From Natrinema soli (lineage in GTDB: Archaea; Halobacteriota; Halobacteria; Halobacteriales; Natrialbaceae): a stretch of 64,000 bases of DNA. A program made the position numbers and the translations under genes. This document shows positions 8,379 to 17,621 of the stretch, piece after piece. Position 1 is the stretch's first letter. Each line of letters begins with the position of its first letter. The notes beneath the pieces are model-generated. The model was given only the letters and a program-made list of their open reading frames with translations. It did not search any database and was not told the origin of the DNA. Where the stretch lies: NCBI RefSeq assembly GCF_028618695.1, contig NZ_JAQIVI010000022.1, positions 85,934 to 149,933 of the forward strand, written 5' to 3'.

Positions 8379-8795
8379 TTACGTTGTTTCTGTCTCTGAT
8401 GGGCGTTCGACGAGGACGACGCCGTTCCCATAGAGGTCACGTGCGACGGCCTCGATACCGTAGGGCTGTTCTTGGGGCTCGGACGTGAACTCAACCCCGC
8501 GCTCGCGCAGGATTTCGTAGGTCGCGTGGCAATCGTCCACGGTAAAGGCGAGTGCCGGTTGTTCACCGACCAACGCGGCTCGACGGTCTGCCTCTTCCTC
8601 GTCCTCGGACCAGTCGGGGAGTTCGAGGACGATTTCCACGGTCTCGTCCTGTTCGGGGGCGACAGTGACCCAGCGGTTATCGGGTCCGAACGATTCGTCC
8701 GCTTTCTTCACGAGGCCGAGCTTCTCAGTGTAGAAGCGCAGTGCTTCGTCCTGGTCATCGACGAAACGGGTGGTAAGACGGAGCTTTTCGATCAC
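8379..8795 (-). CDS. VOC (glyoxalase/bleomycin-resistance fold) protein
   Basis: 138 aa, single VOC module. Key segments are RLTTRFVDDQDEALRFYTEK with the typical LGF/LGLVKK strand, LAFTVDDCHATYEILRERGV with EFTSEPQ after it, and the final YGIEAVARDLYGNGVVLVER, where the family has its metal-ligand/ending strand. The start is the GTG at 8795 because GGAGG lies about six bases before it; the open frame continues far upstream without protein-like sequence. VOC proteins are metal-dependent dioxygenases, lyases or resistance proteins, and the substrate is not evident here. Confidence 0.85.
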   Translation of the reverse strand: MIEKLRLTTRFVDDQDEALRFYTEKLGLVKKADESFGPDNRWVTVAPEQDETVEIVLELPDWSEDEEEADRRAALVGEQPALAFTVDDCHATYEILRERGVEFTSEPQEQPYGIEAVARDLYGNGVVLVERPSETETT

Positions 8796-9049
8796 GATTT
8801 CCTCCACCTGTACCGACGCCGCGTACCAGCAAGTACGTTCGCCTAGCAGACTGAAAGTGATAGCTGCTCCTCTCGCAAGCAGCCACTCGATACTGGTCGG
8901 AACGACATTAATCGGAACGCGGGCTGGTCTCGATGGCCGCCGTGGAACCGCGAGAACTGTCGAGGACGTTGCCCACAACGGCGTCGGAGTGCAGGCCCAA
9001 GCACCCGCGCAAGCCGCGTCGGCGTTCACGCGCGAAGTCACGGATTGAC

Positions 9050-9490
9050 GACTGTCGATGTGACTGCCGCCTCTGTCGAGAAGCCCTCGGTTGTACGCAC
9101 GTGGACAGATGCTGGCCGACGATTTCCCGATCCGAGGGAAATCTGGATCGACGACACGCTCGTCGCGACATAGGAAGAGGTCCAGAACGTCAATCTGCTC
9201 GCCGACGGGAGCGCCGTTGGGATCGCACGATTCTGAGAGGATTCCGATCGGCTCGCGATCATCGAGGACGAATTTCCGGAGATCAAATCGTGTCGGTGAC
9301 GGGAGGGGAGACTGGCTGGCGTCCCTTCGTTACGAATCCGACGGGTTACAGCGAGCCTTGCTCGAGTTGATCGATACGAAAGCCTTCCGTATCGACTGGC
9401 CGTGTTGGGAGACTGCTGACGGGTTGGCGGTCACGTTCTTCGGCGAGGAGTCGTGCGTTCCACGGCTCGTATACGGCTTCTCACACCACC
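9050..9490 (+). pseudogene. Decayed HTH-10 (bacterio-opsin activator-like) regulator
   Basis: Pieces in shifting frames look like the N-terminal sensory part of haloarchaeal HTH-10 regulators. First comes REIWIDDTLVAT, then VNLLADGSAVGIARF and DRLAIIEDEFPEI, matching the family pattern of a 'LLdDGtgvaly' strand followed by a predicted helix. In another frame ALLELIDTKAFRIDWP and ETADGLAVTFFGEES follow. Stops and frameshifts break it, and no HTH domain follows. Intact relatives lie at 12060, 23820 and 47987. Confidence 0.5.
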
Positions 9491-9529
9491 GGTAGGATAT
9501 TGACAGCGTGACTCGTCGGTACTAGCAGT

Positions 9530-10231
9530 ATGGAACCGAACTGGACGATAGACGAAAAACGACACGCAGGCACGGAACACCTGGATCCCGAGGAGGTTGC
9601 CCGCTTCGACGAGAAGATGCCGTTCGATCCCGCCGGGGAGATCGGCGTGCTACGGGAGTCCGGTCTCTGTCGTGAGGATACAGTCGTCGATTTCGGGGCC
9701 GGAACGGGGGTGGTTCCACTCGCCGTCGCCGAACACTGTGATCGCGTCGTGGCCGTCGACATCTCCGAAACCATGCTCGCGGCGGTCGACGAGAAGGCCG
9801 AAGCGCGTGGCATCCGGAACGTCGAGACCGTCCACGATGGATTCCTGAGCTACGACCATCGGGGCGAGCCTGCGTCGTTCGTCTTCTCGAAGGACGCTCT
9901 CCACCACCTCCCCGATTTCTGGAAAGCCGAAGCGTTGAAAAACGTCGGGCGGACGCTCGAATCGGGCGGAATCTTTCGCTTGCGCGACTTCGTCTTCTCG
10001 TTCGATCCACACGAGAGCCGGCCCGAAATCGAGTCGTGGCTCGAGGAGAAGAAGCGATCGACGACATTTACCGACGAAGAGCTGTACGTTCACTTTCGAG
10101 AGGAGTACAGTACGTACGGGTTCGTGCTCGAAGCCCTTCTCGAGCGGGTCGGGTTCGAGATTCTCGAATCGACGTACGAAGATGATTTCTATGCCACGTA
10201 TACCTGTCGGTGGCTGGGTTGTTCTGAGTGA
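9530..10231 (+). CDS. Class I SAM-dependent methyltransferase
   Basis: 233 aa. The Rossmann methyltransferase core is clear: motif I VVDFGAGTGVVPLAVAEHCD (about residue 48), the acidic end of strand 2 VVAVDISETML, motif II/III around FVFSKDALHHLPDFWKAEAL and the post-core GGIFRLRDFVF. This resembles UbiE/YcgJ-type small-molecule methyltransferases. The C-terminal 60 residues form an additional acidic helical cap. It stands alone; the substrate is unknown. Confidence 0.88.
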   Translation: MEPNWTIDEKRHAGTEHLDPEEVARFDEKMPFDPAGEIGVLRESGLCREDTVVDFGAGTGVVPLAVAEHCDRVVAVDISETMLAAVDEKAEARGIRNVETVHDGFLSYDHRGEPASFVFSKDALHHLPDFWKAEALKNVGRTLESGGIFRLRDFVFSFDPHESRPEIESWLEEKKRSTTFTDEELYVHFREEYSTYGFVLEALLERVGFEILESTYEDDFYATYTCRWLGCSE

Positions 10232-10424
10232 GCACGAGGTGTTTTTGAAATATTTCTCGCACTCGTGGCATCGTTTCGAGTAACTGGTTTCGGACGAACG
10301 CGAACGTCTGGAATCACGTCTCGCGGAGTCTACAGAGGTGCGACGGAGATGTTTTCAAGTTCACCGGTAATTCCTCGCCGTTCAGGAAGTATTTCGCATC
10401 TGCCGTCGAATTCACGTATGATTC

Positions 10425-10865
10425 ATGCCCAATAAAAGTGCTTCAAATGGAGTGAGCCGTTGGCGGCGGTGGACCGCCAGTGGCCTCTTACTCTTCGCCT
10501 CGCTCGGTGCAGTGTTCGCATTCGCGACGTCTCTCACAGCAGTCAGAACAGCGGGTCCCGGGACGGTGATCGCCGAAAGCTGGCGACTCTTCGGACTCCT
10601 CGTTTTTGCCGGGATTTTTCTATTGCTCGCCGCTCGTCCGAAACTGTACCCGGGCATTTGGGAACTCGCAATCTTCCATAAGGCCGCAACGGCGACGTAC
10701 CTATTTGCCGTTACCAGCGATGTTCCGGAAGCAGCAGCCACGGCCGCCCTCGACGCCGGACTCGCAATTCTGCTTGTCGTCGCGTATTTGCTCGGAAGGG
10801 CCGATAGAAACTGGGAGCGGTTCCGAAACCGATCAGCTGCCATCCCCGAGGATCGCTCGGTCTAA
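10425..10865 (+). CDS. Small four-helix membrane protein
   Basis: 146 aa. A basic N-terminus (SRWRRW) is followed by four predicted transmembrane helices: GLLLFASLGAVFAFATSL, LFGLLVFAGIFLLLA, a weaker one around IFHKAATATYLFAV, and AGLAILLVVAYLLG. A basic, Arg-rich tail follows. The topology is DoxX-like but the diagnostic DoxX residues are not evident, so the family is left open. It is a single gene with no close neighbours on the same strand. Confidence 0.7.
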   Translation: MPNKSASNGVSRWRRWTASGLLLFASLGAVFAFATSLTAVRTAGPGTVIAESWRLFGLLVFAGIFLLLAARPKLYPGIWELAIFHKAATATYLFAVTSDVPEAAATAALDAGLAILLVVAYLLGRADRNWERFRNRSAAIPEDRSV

Positions 10866-11000
10866 CGGTGATCCGCGACAGCGAGCGCCAGCACCACGCT
10901 CACAGAGGAGGCGAAGAAGAGCTCGGCAATGAGTCCGATCAGGACGGTCGACGAGGCTGGATCCGGAACAGTACTTCTTTCACTCTCACGTGATTTCCAC

Positions 11001-11540
11001 TCACGCCGATCGAATCTCGTACTGGAGCTCGACGATTCCGTTGTCGTAGGCGGTTTCGTTCCGCAGATGAAGCGCCCGTTCGATACCTGATCCGCCGAAC
11101 AGCTCGATGCCGGTACCCAGCAGTGTCGGGATAATCGATAACCGGACTTCGTCGATCAAGTCCTCGCTCAGAAAGCTTCGTGCCAGCGCCGCCCCACCGA
11201 CGAGCCAGACGAAATCGTGCCTGCCGGTTACGTCCTGGACGAGTTGCTCGACCTCCCTCTCATCGAACTCGACGTGTTCGGTCACGCGGGGCAGGTCTCG
11301 GTGCGTCGTGACGACCGTGGGTGTGTCTCCATACGGCCACGCTTCGAACCCCAGCACTTGCTCGTACGTGTTCGCACCCATGACGATGCAGTCGACGCCC
11401 TCGAAAAATCCCTCGAAGCTCCCGCCAGGTTCGCCGGCGTCGTACGTGTCCTCGAACGTCTCTAACCACTTGATGCCACCGTCTTCGTCGGCGATGTACC
11501 CGTCGAGACTGGCGGCGATATAGAGTACGACTTGGCTCAT
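11001..11540 (-). CDS. DHFR/RibD C-terminal domain reductase
   Basis: 179 aa, the usual length of the stand-alone dihydrofolate-reductase-like (RibD C-terminal) family in haloarchaea. It opens with VVLYIAASLDGYIADEDGGI (the SLDGxIA signature), then CIVMGANTYEQVLGF, WPYGDTPTVVTTHRDLP, the NADPH-binding glycine turn FVWLVGGAALARSFL and LIDEVRLSIIPTLLGTGIEL. These enzymes are NAD(P)H-dependent reductases of uncertain substrates. A second member lies at 49400 and an internally deleted one at 51029. Confidence 0.88.
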   Translation of the reverse strand: MSQVVLYIAASLDGYIADEDGGIKWLETFEDTYDAGEPGGSFEGFFEGVDCIVMGANTYEQVLGFEAWPYGDTPTVVTTHRDLPRVTEHVEFDEREVEQLVQDVTGRHDFVWLVGGAALARSFLSEDLIDEVRLSIIPTLLGTGIELFGGSGIERALHLRNETAYDNGIVELQYEIRSA

Positions 11541-11801
11541 ACGCGAGAATGGCTTACTCGTAGTTTACCCGTTCCGATTCGATCGGGTCGTACCGTTCTC
11601 GCAGTTACAAGCAAGTACACAGTTGACCGAAGCCGAAGTTGCTCGAGAACGGCCGGTCGGTTCAGACGTTCGTTCTCACGGCGTTTCTCGGCTTCCGAGA
11701 ACGTACTCGGCGCCCGCTTCTTAGGGGGTATCACTGTCTCGCACGACGCGGTCCTCTCGAGTGGCGCGAACGTCAGCGGAGCTCGGGATAGACGGGAGCT
11801 A

Positions 11802-12018
11802 TTATGCTTGGTGGTCGTCATCGAGGTTCAACTGCCAGGAAACCCCGAACTCGTCGGCAACCCAGCCGAATTTCTCGCTGAACGGATACGAGTCGAGTGG
11901 TATGAAGACGTCTCCGCCGTCGGATAGTTCGGCGAAGAGCTCGCCTCTCTCCGCTTCCGTCTCACAGTTCACGTACAGTGAGATGGCGGGCGTGAACGTC
12001 CACTCGTGCTCGACGTTA
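11802..12018 (-). pseudogene. 5'-truncated VOC (PhnB-like) protein
   Basis: A minus-strand frame of about 70 codons reads TFTPAISLYVNCETEAERGE, then LFAELSDGGDVFIPLDSYPF and FGWVADEFGVSWQLNL before a stop. This is the C-terminal half of the PhnB/3-demethylubiquinone-methyltransferase-like VOC family. The first half is missing: upstream the sequence changes to non-homologous DNA just before the stop of the HTH-10 gene at 12060. The 260 bases between 11541 and 11801 hold no gene I can support. Confidence 0.55.
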
Positions 12019-12059
12019 CTACCAATAATTTTTGATACCTAGTTGAACAATGGGCGGTA

Positions 12060-12701
12060 TCAAACGAGTTCCATGATGACCTTCGATTCGATTTTCCGCA
12101 GGTGTTCACCAACCGTCCCGGCAGAGATATTCGCGCGCTCTGCGAGGTCGCGGAGGGTCGCACGCCGCGGCATCTCGTAATAGCCCTCATTGATCGCTAG
12201 TTCCAACAGTTCTTGTTGCCGATCCGTCAGTAGCGACGCAAGCTGGCGCATGTCTGGGTGATACTCGCCGATCGCTTCGAGCGTAATCCGAATCTCGTCT
12301 GGGATTTCCGTGATCGCCTCTCGGATCTTCTTGTCCTCTCCGATCATTGTTACCCGAAGCCCACCCTGAGCGGTGTATTCCATCGGCCAGTCCACAACGA
12401 TCTCATATCGTCGGAATATACTGAGGAGGTCGGTCATGAGGGCATTTGCTCGAAAATGGAGGTAGACTAGCCCTTCCGATGCCTCAGACCGCTCAACTGA
12501 TAGCACCTCTGGATCCGCCTCTAATACTTCCGTACTCTGTTTCAGGTCACCACGGAGTTGATACAATGCGACGCCGGTTCCGTCATCCAGGAGATTGATG
12601 TAGTGAATCGCTTCCCCTTTCACTGCTTGATCGGTGGCGGACTCACCGCTAGGACAGCGTTCATCGTCGACCTGCGGAATGACGAACGTAATATATCTCA
12701 C
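12060..12701 (-). CDS. HTH-10 family regulator (bacterio-opsin activator-like)
   Basis: 213 aa. The N-terminal 150 residues form the haloarchaeal sensory module, recognisable by AIHYINLLDDGTGVALYQLR and GGLRVTMIGEDKKIREAI. The C-terminal HTH_10 domain has the family signature LTDRQQELLELAINEGYYEM followed by PRRATLRDLAERANISAGTV and GEHLRKIESKV. Such proteins are transcription factors, with Bat as the best-known relative; individual targets are mostly unknown. It lies alone, convergent with the truncated VOC fragment's region and divergent from the methyltransferase at 12897. Confidence 0.9.
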   Translation of the reverse strand: MRYITFVIPQVDDERCPSGESATDQAVKGEAIHYINLLDDGTGVALYQLRGDLKQSTEVLEADPEVLSVERSEASEGLVYLHFRANALMTDLLSIFRRYEIVVDWPMEYTAQGGLRVTMIGEDKKIREAITEIPDEIRITLEAIGEYHPDMRQLASLLTDRQQELLELAINEGYYEMPRRATLRDLAERANISAGTVGEHLRKIESKVIMELV

Positions 12702-12896
12702 ACTATCGATCCGCCTTTTTGTCCACAGGGCCCTCGGATGACTGTATCCGGTCGCTCCGTCTAGTGACGAGTTGATCGGGTTGGCTCTGATGGCAGTGGT
12801 GCATCACTGGAAGAGTACGCGGTATACGTATTTAAACCCGCCTCAGATGTATGGCGCTGTTCGCATGCATCGGCGGACCGTCTATATCACCAACGC

Positions 12897-13655
12897 ATGT
12901 CGAACAGAAAAGCTGAAAAACCCAACGCGAACCGGACGGAATCGAGACCATCAACTCCCTGTCATCGGGTCATCGCCGCGCTCGATGAGCGCTTCGACCT
13001 TGCCGAGCACCGGCGGTATCTCGCGCGCGACCTCGAAGGGGTGATACTGGATCTCGGCGCGGGGAGCGGTGCGATGTTTCCATACCTACGAACAGCCGCT
13101 CAACAGCAACCAGCGCTTCATCTGCATGCAATCGAACCAGATCCCGACAGGCGGCGGCAGGCGAAGCAAACAGCCAGCACGCACGAGTTAGATGTAGATC
13201 TGCGATCAGGACGGGTTGAATCCCTTCCCTATGCGGACGATACGTTCGACGTGGTCATCGCCTCCGCGGTGTTCTGTACGGTACAGGATCCCTCTCGTGC
13301 CCTCGAGGAAGTCCATCGCGTCGTGAAGCCGGATGGTGAATTCCGATTTTTCGAACACGTTCGGTCGGACGGACTACGTGGCTACGTCCAGGACGCATTG
13401 ACACCACTCTGGAAACGGGTCGATAACGGCTGCCATCTCGACCGTCGAACGGACGACTGGATCGCAGCAGGTCCCTTCGCTCTCGACGAAATCGAAACGC
13501 TGAGTTTCGGTATTACCCCTGTCAGACCATTCGTGCGGGGAATTGCTACGCCAGTGGGTCATACCGAGACTGACGACCAAATCGAGAGGAGGACGTCCGT
13601 CTCTTCGGCCATCGTGAGATCCTCGAGTGATGACAGATTTCAGGAGGTGTCCTGA
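12897..13655 (+). CDS. Class I SAM-dependent methyltransferase
   Basis: 252 aa. Motif I is GVILDLGAGSGAMFPYL (about residue 48), strand 2 ends in HAIEPDPDRRRQA, motif III is SLPYADDTFDVVIASAVFCT and the post-motif is ALEEVHRVVKPDGEFRFFEH. This is the UbiE/MenG-like Methyltransf_11 type, similar to thiol or arsenite methyltransferase relatives, but no Cys cluster diagnostic of ArsM is seen. A TATA-like GTATTTAAAC lies near 12826. Its stop is followed after three bases by the small membrane protein gene at 13659, implying an operon. The last about 30 residues are low-complexity. Confidence 0.88.
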   Translation: MSNRKAEKPNANRTESRPSTPCHRVIAALDERFDLAEHRRYLARDLEGVILDLGAGSGAMFPYLRTAAQQQPALHLHAIEPDPDRRRQAKQTASTHELDVDLRSGRVESLPYADDTFDVVIASAVFCTVQDPSRALEEVHRVVKPDGEFRFFEHVRSDGLRGYVQDALTPLWKRVDNGCHLDRRTDDWIAAGPFALDEIETLSFGITPVRPFVRGIATPVGHTETDDQIERRTSVSSAIVRSSSDDRFQEVS

Positions 13656-13658
13656 AAC

Positions 13659-13886
13659 ATGAACGCGAGATCGACCGTATCGATGATCCTCGGCGTCCTC
13701 GTGGCGCTTCTCGGAATGTTATGGATAGTGCAAGGCCTTGGAATCATCCAGATTGATCCCATCTTGTGCGTCGCAGACTGCGAACCGATCACTGGAAGAT
13801 CGGTGCAGTGGACGGTCATCGGTGTGATAGCCCTATTGGTGGGAATCGTCACTGTCCGGGCGGGTCTGCGACGCGCGAATCGATGA
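13659..13886 (+). CDS. Small two-helix membrane protein
   Basis: 75 aa. Two transmembrane helices, MILGVLVALLGMLWIVQGLG and WTVIGVIALLVGIVTVRAGL, are joined by a short extracytoplasmic loop with two cysteines (CVADCEP), which could form a disulfide or bind a metal. It begins three bases after the methyltransferase stop, so it is translated from the same message. Small two-TM proteins of this shape occur widely in bacteria and archaea with no known function. Confidence 0.75.
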   Translation: MNARSTVSMILGVLVALLGMLWIVQGLGIIQIDPILCVADCEPITGRSVQWTVIGVIALLVGIVTVRAGLRRANR

Positions 13887-14074
13887 CGGATCCTGTTAGC
13901 GCTCTCGCCACGATCAGTGAATGTGGATAAGTTACGGTGGTCTCACGTTTCGTCGTTCGTCATCCCACATTTGAAATCGGTCGCCACTCCTCCGATGAGG
14001 GATATTCAGAACGGAGCGCCACTCGTCACCTGACCGGACGGCTATTAGTGGTCCTCCGCGAAACAGTGAATGAT

Positions 14075-14668
14075 ATGAACGAGATGGAACCGACGTTCTT
14101 CACGTCGATGGATGCCTTCCGCTCGTGGCTCGAGGAGAACCACGACACGACCGAAGAGCTGTGGGTCGGCTATTACAAGAAAGACGCCGAGGAAACAGGT
14201 ATCAGCTACGGTGAATCGGTCGAACAGGCGATCTGCTTCGGCTGGATTGACGGCCTGATCAACGGGATCGACGACGAGACGTACAAGCGCCGGTTCACTC
14301 CCCGCAACCCGGATAGCAAGTGGTCGAAGGCCAACAGAGAGCGTGCCCTGACGATGATCGAAACGGGGCAGATGACCCCGGCCGGGATGGAGCTGGTGGA
14401 GGCCGCGAAGGCATCCGGTGAGTGGAACGAGGCGTACCGACTGGGCGACGACCACGAGATTCCCGACGAACTGGAGGCTGCGCTGAACGAAAACGAGGAT
14501 GCCTGGGAAAACTTCCAGAACTTCTCGAACTCGGATCAGCATGCGTTCATCGCGGCGGTCGAGGACGCGAAAACGGCCGAGACGAAAGAGAGACGAATCG
14601 AGCGGACTGTAGAACTCGCGGCGCAAAATCTGACAGTATACGATGAGAACAACAAACGACGGCTGTGA
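14075..14668 (+). CDS. YdeI/OmpD-associated family protein
   Basis: 197 aa from ATG 14075; the frame is open further upstream but not protein-like there. Family signatures are FFTSMDAFRSWLEENHDTTE, ELWVGYYKK, SYGESVEQAICFGWIDGLI and YKRRFTPRNPDSKWSKANR, the most conserved part of YdeI/YyaQ-like proteins, followed by helical sequence with AFIAAVEDAKTAETKERRI. It is a soluble protein of unknown mechanism; some bacterial relatives are linked to peptide or stress resistance. No operon partners. Confidence 0.85.
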   Translation: MNEMEPTFFTSMDAFRSWLEENHDTTEELWVGYYKKDAEETGISYGESVEQAICFGWIDGLINGIDDETYKRRFTPRNPDSKWSKANRERALTMIETGQMTPAGMELVEAAKASGEWNEAYRLGDDHEIPDELEAALNENEDAWENFQNFSNSDQHAFIAAVEDAKTAETKERRIERTVELAAQNLTVYDENNKRRL

Positions 14669-14775
14669 GGGATCGTCGGTCTGATTCGTGGTGACCCCGT
14701 CCAGTATAGTCCCATAATCTATCGATGTAAACGCCTCTCAGTCGACTCGAGCGACTGCTGCGTCTTCTTTGCTCG

Positions 14776-15222
14776 TTATCGGCTGCGGATGTCCTCGAGA
14801 ATCGCTCGGATATCCTCACTCACATCCATGCTCGCAAGCTCGTCGCTCACGTCGATTGCGGCGAGTTCGGCGTCAACGCCGCCGTGGCTCTGGAGCACCA
14901 ACACTTGGTAGAGATATGAGAGCCGAAACAGTGTGACTGCCTGCTCGACATCGGCCGCTGCTTCGACGTGGAAGGTGGTCGCGCGGTCCGACACGACGTG
15001 GTGTTCCCCGGTTTCACCTTCTGCAATCAACTGCTTTCGGAGTGCTTGTGGATACCCGATGTCCACCGGGCCCCACGAGTGAATGTGGCCGATGTCTCTG
15101 TCCTCCACCCGGAAGGTCGTCGAGCTGAACCGACCTTCATCCGTTACGATTCCCGGCCACGATGAAACCGTTTCAGTGACCTGCTCGAGGTACGTCTCGT
15201 GTTGATGATCTTCGGTCGTCAT
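14776..15222 (-). CDS. DUF5519 (luciferase-domain-like) family protein
   Basis: 148 aa from ATG 15222, with an in-frame ATG at 15264 as an alternative. It has the small alpha/beta module found in proteins annotated as luciferase-family or DUF5519: VSSWPGIVTDEGRFSSTTFR, then DIGHIHSWGPVDIGYPQALR and EHHVVSDRATTFHVEAAADV, ending VTLFRLSYLYQVLV. The paired His in GHIHSWG and EHHVV are the conserved positions. The biochemical role is unknown. Its upstream edge at 15284-15301 is a solitary IS6-type end, so its natural promoter may have been replaced. Confidence 0.7.
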   Translation of the reverse strand: MTTEDHQHETYLEQVTETVSSWPGIVTDEGRFSSTTFRVEDRDIGHIHSWGPVDIGYPQALRKQLIAEGETGEHHVVSDRATTFHVEAAADVEQAVTLFRLSYLYQVLVLQSHGGVDAELAAIDVSDELASMDVSEDIRAILEDIRSR

Positions 15223-15283
15223 CGTCTCGTAGTAGCGTTTTTCTCCATGTCGTTCCGATTGCATTGACCTCGCCTCATACCTT

Positions 15284-15301
15284 CAAACCCTACTCTGAAC
15301 A
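15284..15301 (-). repeat. Solitary terminal repeat of the type-A IS6 element
   Basis: The minus strand reads TGTTCAGAGTAGGGTTTG, differing by one base from the left end of the element at 1109. No matching transposase is attached; an IS5-type fragment begins immediately beyond it. Confidence 0.55.
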
Positions 15302-15305
15302 GCGC

Positions 15306-15640
15306 CTCCCACCGGGATGATCGATCTCAAATTCGAGGTTTGCAAGCGAGTGGCCTCGTTGACGAACTCATCAAGATGCCTCGTATCCGTGGCGTCCTTG
15401 ATCTTGACTCGATCCCTGCACCCTCGACACTCTGTAAGGCGTTCGACCGTTTGGAGATGGCTGTCTGGCGGGTGTTACTGAACGTCTCGCTCGCGGATTT
15501 GCCGGTCAACGGTGTCACCGGCATTGACGCGTCCGGATTTGAGTGGGCTCATGCAGCAACTCCATGTCGGAAACGGTCGGTATCTGATCGGTCAAATACG
15601 GCTCTGACCGGTCACATCGGACGACGAGGTGTGAGACACT
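15306..15640 (+). mobile_element. N-terminal fragment of an IS5-type transposase
   Basis: The + frame reads MPRIRGVLDLDSIPAPSTLC, AFDRLEMAVWRVLLNVSLAD and NGVTGIDASGFEWAHA, the N-terminal helical region and first catalytic Asp (GIDASGFE) of a haloarchaeal IS5 transposase. The frame breaks down shortly after, and no C-terminal DDE part follows before the ABC-transporter gene at 15665. Related pieces are at 5500-5939 and 35160-35440. Confidence 0.65.
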
Positions 15641-15664
15641 GCAATGCGTTCGTCGCGCAAAGCA

Positions 15665-16585
15665 TTACTCGCTCCCGTCGAGCGGGTGGATGTAGGTGTA
15701 GTAGTTGAACAGATCCGTGTACGACGGTTCATCCGTGTCGACGAGCGGCGTTCCCGATCGGTCTCGTAGCGCCAACTCTACACGCTTCACGTCGACGTCG
15801 GCCGGGAGAAATCCGCGGATCTCGTCTCCACGTCGAAACAGTCTGTTTCCAACGAGGAGGTTTTCGGAAGGAACCGCGCCGCGCACTCGCAACACCGGCG
15901 GGAGTCGCTCGAAGAGGTCGTCGGGATAGCCGTTCGCGATGATGTCCCCGTCCCGAAGGAACGCGATCCGATCGGCTATCTGCGCGTCAAGCGGCGCGTG
16001 ACTCGTGACGAGGAACGTTTTCCCGTCGGCGCGCAGTTCCAGGAGGATATCGTGAAGTTCTCGAATGGTCGCGAGGTCGAGTTCGACGGTCGGTTCGTCG
16101 AGAACGTAGAACGGGACGTCGATCGTGAGCGTGATCGCGATCTCGATTTTCCGGCGCATTCCGCCCGAGTACTCCCCGACGAGTCGATCGATCTCGTCCC
16201 CGATTTCGAGCCGTTCTACGAGATCGCGCCACCGATTCGTTCCGTTGGGATGGAGGTCCTCGTAGAACCGCAGGTTCTCCTCACCGGTGAGTTCCGGATC
16301 GGCCATCGCGCCCTGAAACATCACGCTCATCGAAGACTGGGCGTCGACGGGGGGTAGTCCATCGAAGAGTCGAATCTCGCCGCTGCTCGGATGAGCGCTG
16401 CCCGAGAGACACGACAGGAACACGGATTTGCCCGCGCCGTTCGGCCCCATCAGGAGCAGTATCTCGCCCTCCGCGATCGATAGGTCGATTCCGGTGAGGA
16501 CCTCGTGGCTCCCGAAGCGTTTCGTCACGTTCGACGCGTCGACGATCGACGTCGACGCCGTCGTTTCGCGTACGGATTGCGCCAT
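15665..16585 (-). CDS. ABC transporter ATP-binding protein
   Basis: 306 aa, the ATPase half of an ABC-2 type exporter. Motifs are Walker A MGPNGAGKSVFLSCL (about residue 47), Q-loop VMFQGAM, signature EYSGGMRRKIEIAITL (about 145) and Walker B FYVLDEPTVELDL (about 165), with the switch His in LVTSHAPL. About 80 residues follow the ATPase core, a C-terminal accessory domain typical of DrrA/CcmA-like exporters. The permease at 16588-17409 ends two bases before this start, so they form one operon. The substrate is unknown; such pairs export lipids, drugs or peptides. Confidence 0.9.
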   Translation of the reverse strand: MAQSVRETTASTSIVDASNVTKRFGSHEVLTGIDLSIAEGEILLLMGPNGAGKSVFLSCLSGSAHPSSGEIRLFDGLPPVDAQSSMSVMFQGAMADPELTGEENLRFYEDLHPNGTNRWRDLVERLEIGDEIDRLVGEYSGGMRRKIEIAITLTIDVPFYVLDEPTVELDLATIRELHDILLELRADGKTFLVTSHAPLDAQIADRIAFLRDGDIIANGYPDDLFERLPPVLRVRGAVPSENLLVGNRLFRRGDEIRGFLPADVDVKRVELALRDRSGTPLVDTDEPSYTDLFNYYTYIHPLDGSE

Positions 16586-16587
16586 CG

Positions 16588-17409
16588 TCAGTCACCTCCG
16601 TACGCGATTCGTCGAATGACCGCGATCGAGACCGCCAGCGAGGCGGTGGCGTAGCCGAGGAGAATTCCGACGTACTCGATCGAGTCGGGCGCTTCCGGCG
16701 GCGTCATCGACCCGAAGTTTTCGGCGCCGACCCAGTGGGCGATCTGCAGCCGCGTCGCGAGCGAGTTCGGCAGGTAGTTCACCATCTCCGCGCCCTCGGC
16801 GAGCATCTCCGGCGACGAGCCGTTGAAGCCGGTCACGAAGTAAGCCATCAGCGCCATCACGATGGCGATCGTCGTCATCTGTTCGGGTTTCGTGACGACG
16901 AGCGCGATCATCATCGCGAGCGCCATCGCGATCAGGCAGAAGGAACCGAGCGTCAGCGCGAGGATTGCCACCGTCTCGATCGTCAGCGGTCCGAACGCCC
17001 CGCCGTGGGCGTACGCGACGAGGATCGTCACGAGGTACGACGCGACGCCGAGTACCGCGCCAGCAACGAACCGACCGGCGAGATCGGCCGTCGGTGCGAT
17101 CGGCATCGAACGGAGTTTTCGATACCGGTTCCCCTCGAGGTCGCGGGCGAACGCGCCCGCGAAAACGGCGACGGTGACGGTGAAGGCACCGAACAGCCCG
17201 TAGTTGATCCCGTTTACCGCTTTCATCGGCCCGAGATCGGTTCCCGGCGGGAGGTCGACGAAAAATTCGATCGTCAGGAAGTACCACAAGACCGGCCACG
17301 CGACGGTGAGGAAGACGATCATCTTGTTTCGACGCAGTTGCTGTAACTGTCGGCGCGCGAACGTCCGCGTCTGGGCCATCCACGGCACGCTGGTTCGTAC
17401 AGTCGTCAT
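16588..17409 (-). CDS. ABC-2 type transporter permease
   Basis: 273 aa from ATG 17409; the upstream open frame to 17538 is not protein-like. A cytoplasmic basic N-terminus (ARRQLQQLRRNK) precedes six predicted transmembrane helices, including IVFLTVAWPVLWYFLTI, YGLFGAFTVTVAVFAGAFA, ALTLGSFCLIAMALAMMIAL and IAIVMALMAYFVTGF. The NRYRKLRSMPIAPTADL loop is typical of ABC-2 (DrrB-like) permeases. It is the first gene of the operon with the ATPase at 15665. A TATA-like TTATAA lies near 17492, giving a leader of some 60 bases. Confidence 0.88.
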   Translation of the reverse strand: MTTVRTSVPWMAQTRTFARRQLQQLRRNKMIVFLTVAWPVLWYFLTIEFFVDLPPGTDLGPMKAVNGINYGLFGAFTVTVAVFAGAFARDLEGNRYRKLRSMPIAPTADLAGRFVAGAVLGVASYLVTILVAYAHGGAFGPLTIETVAILALTLGSFCLIAMALAMMIALVVTKPEQMTTIAIVMALMAYFVTGFNGSSPEMLAEGAEMVNYLPNSLATRLQIAHWVGAENFGSMTPPEAPDSIEYVGILLGYATASLAVSIAVIRRIAYGGD

Positions 17410-17621
17410 CGTAGCTTCACGAGGAAACGGAGGAGTGAGACGAGAATAAGACGTCCAGCACGATCTCCAGGGCGGCATTCGTGCGAAACGATTATAAGGG
17501 GAAGTGGCTGCACCGTCACCGAGCCTCGTCGGCAGCAATTATGCGTCGATACGAAATCGTGCTGACGCGATCGAAACGAGCGCGTTCGTCGTTGAACGAC
17601 TACAGCGGAATCCATTCGGTA

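Noticed and set aside
10880..11000. Possible tRNA or other structural RNA in spacers
   Set aside because: I looked for cloverleaf-like arms and conserved tRNA boxes here and in the other spacers and found none convincing.
16592..17383. Second minus-strand frame inside the ABC-2 permease
   Set aside because: Arg/Asp-rich frame within the permease; the other frame has transmembrane helices and the permease loop.
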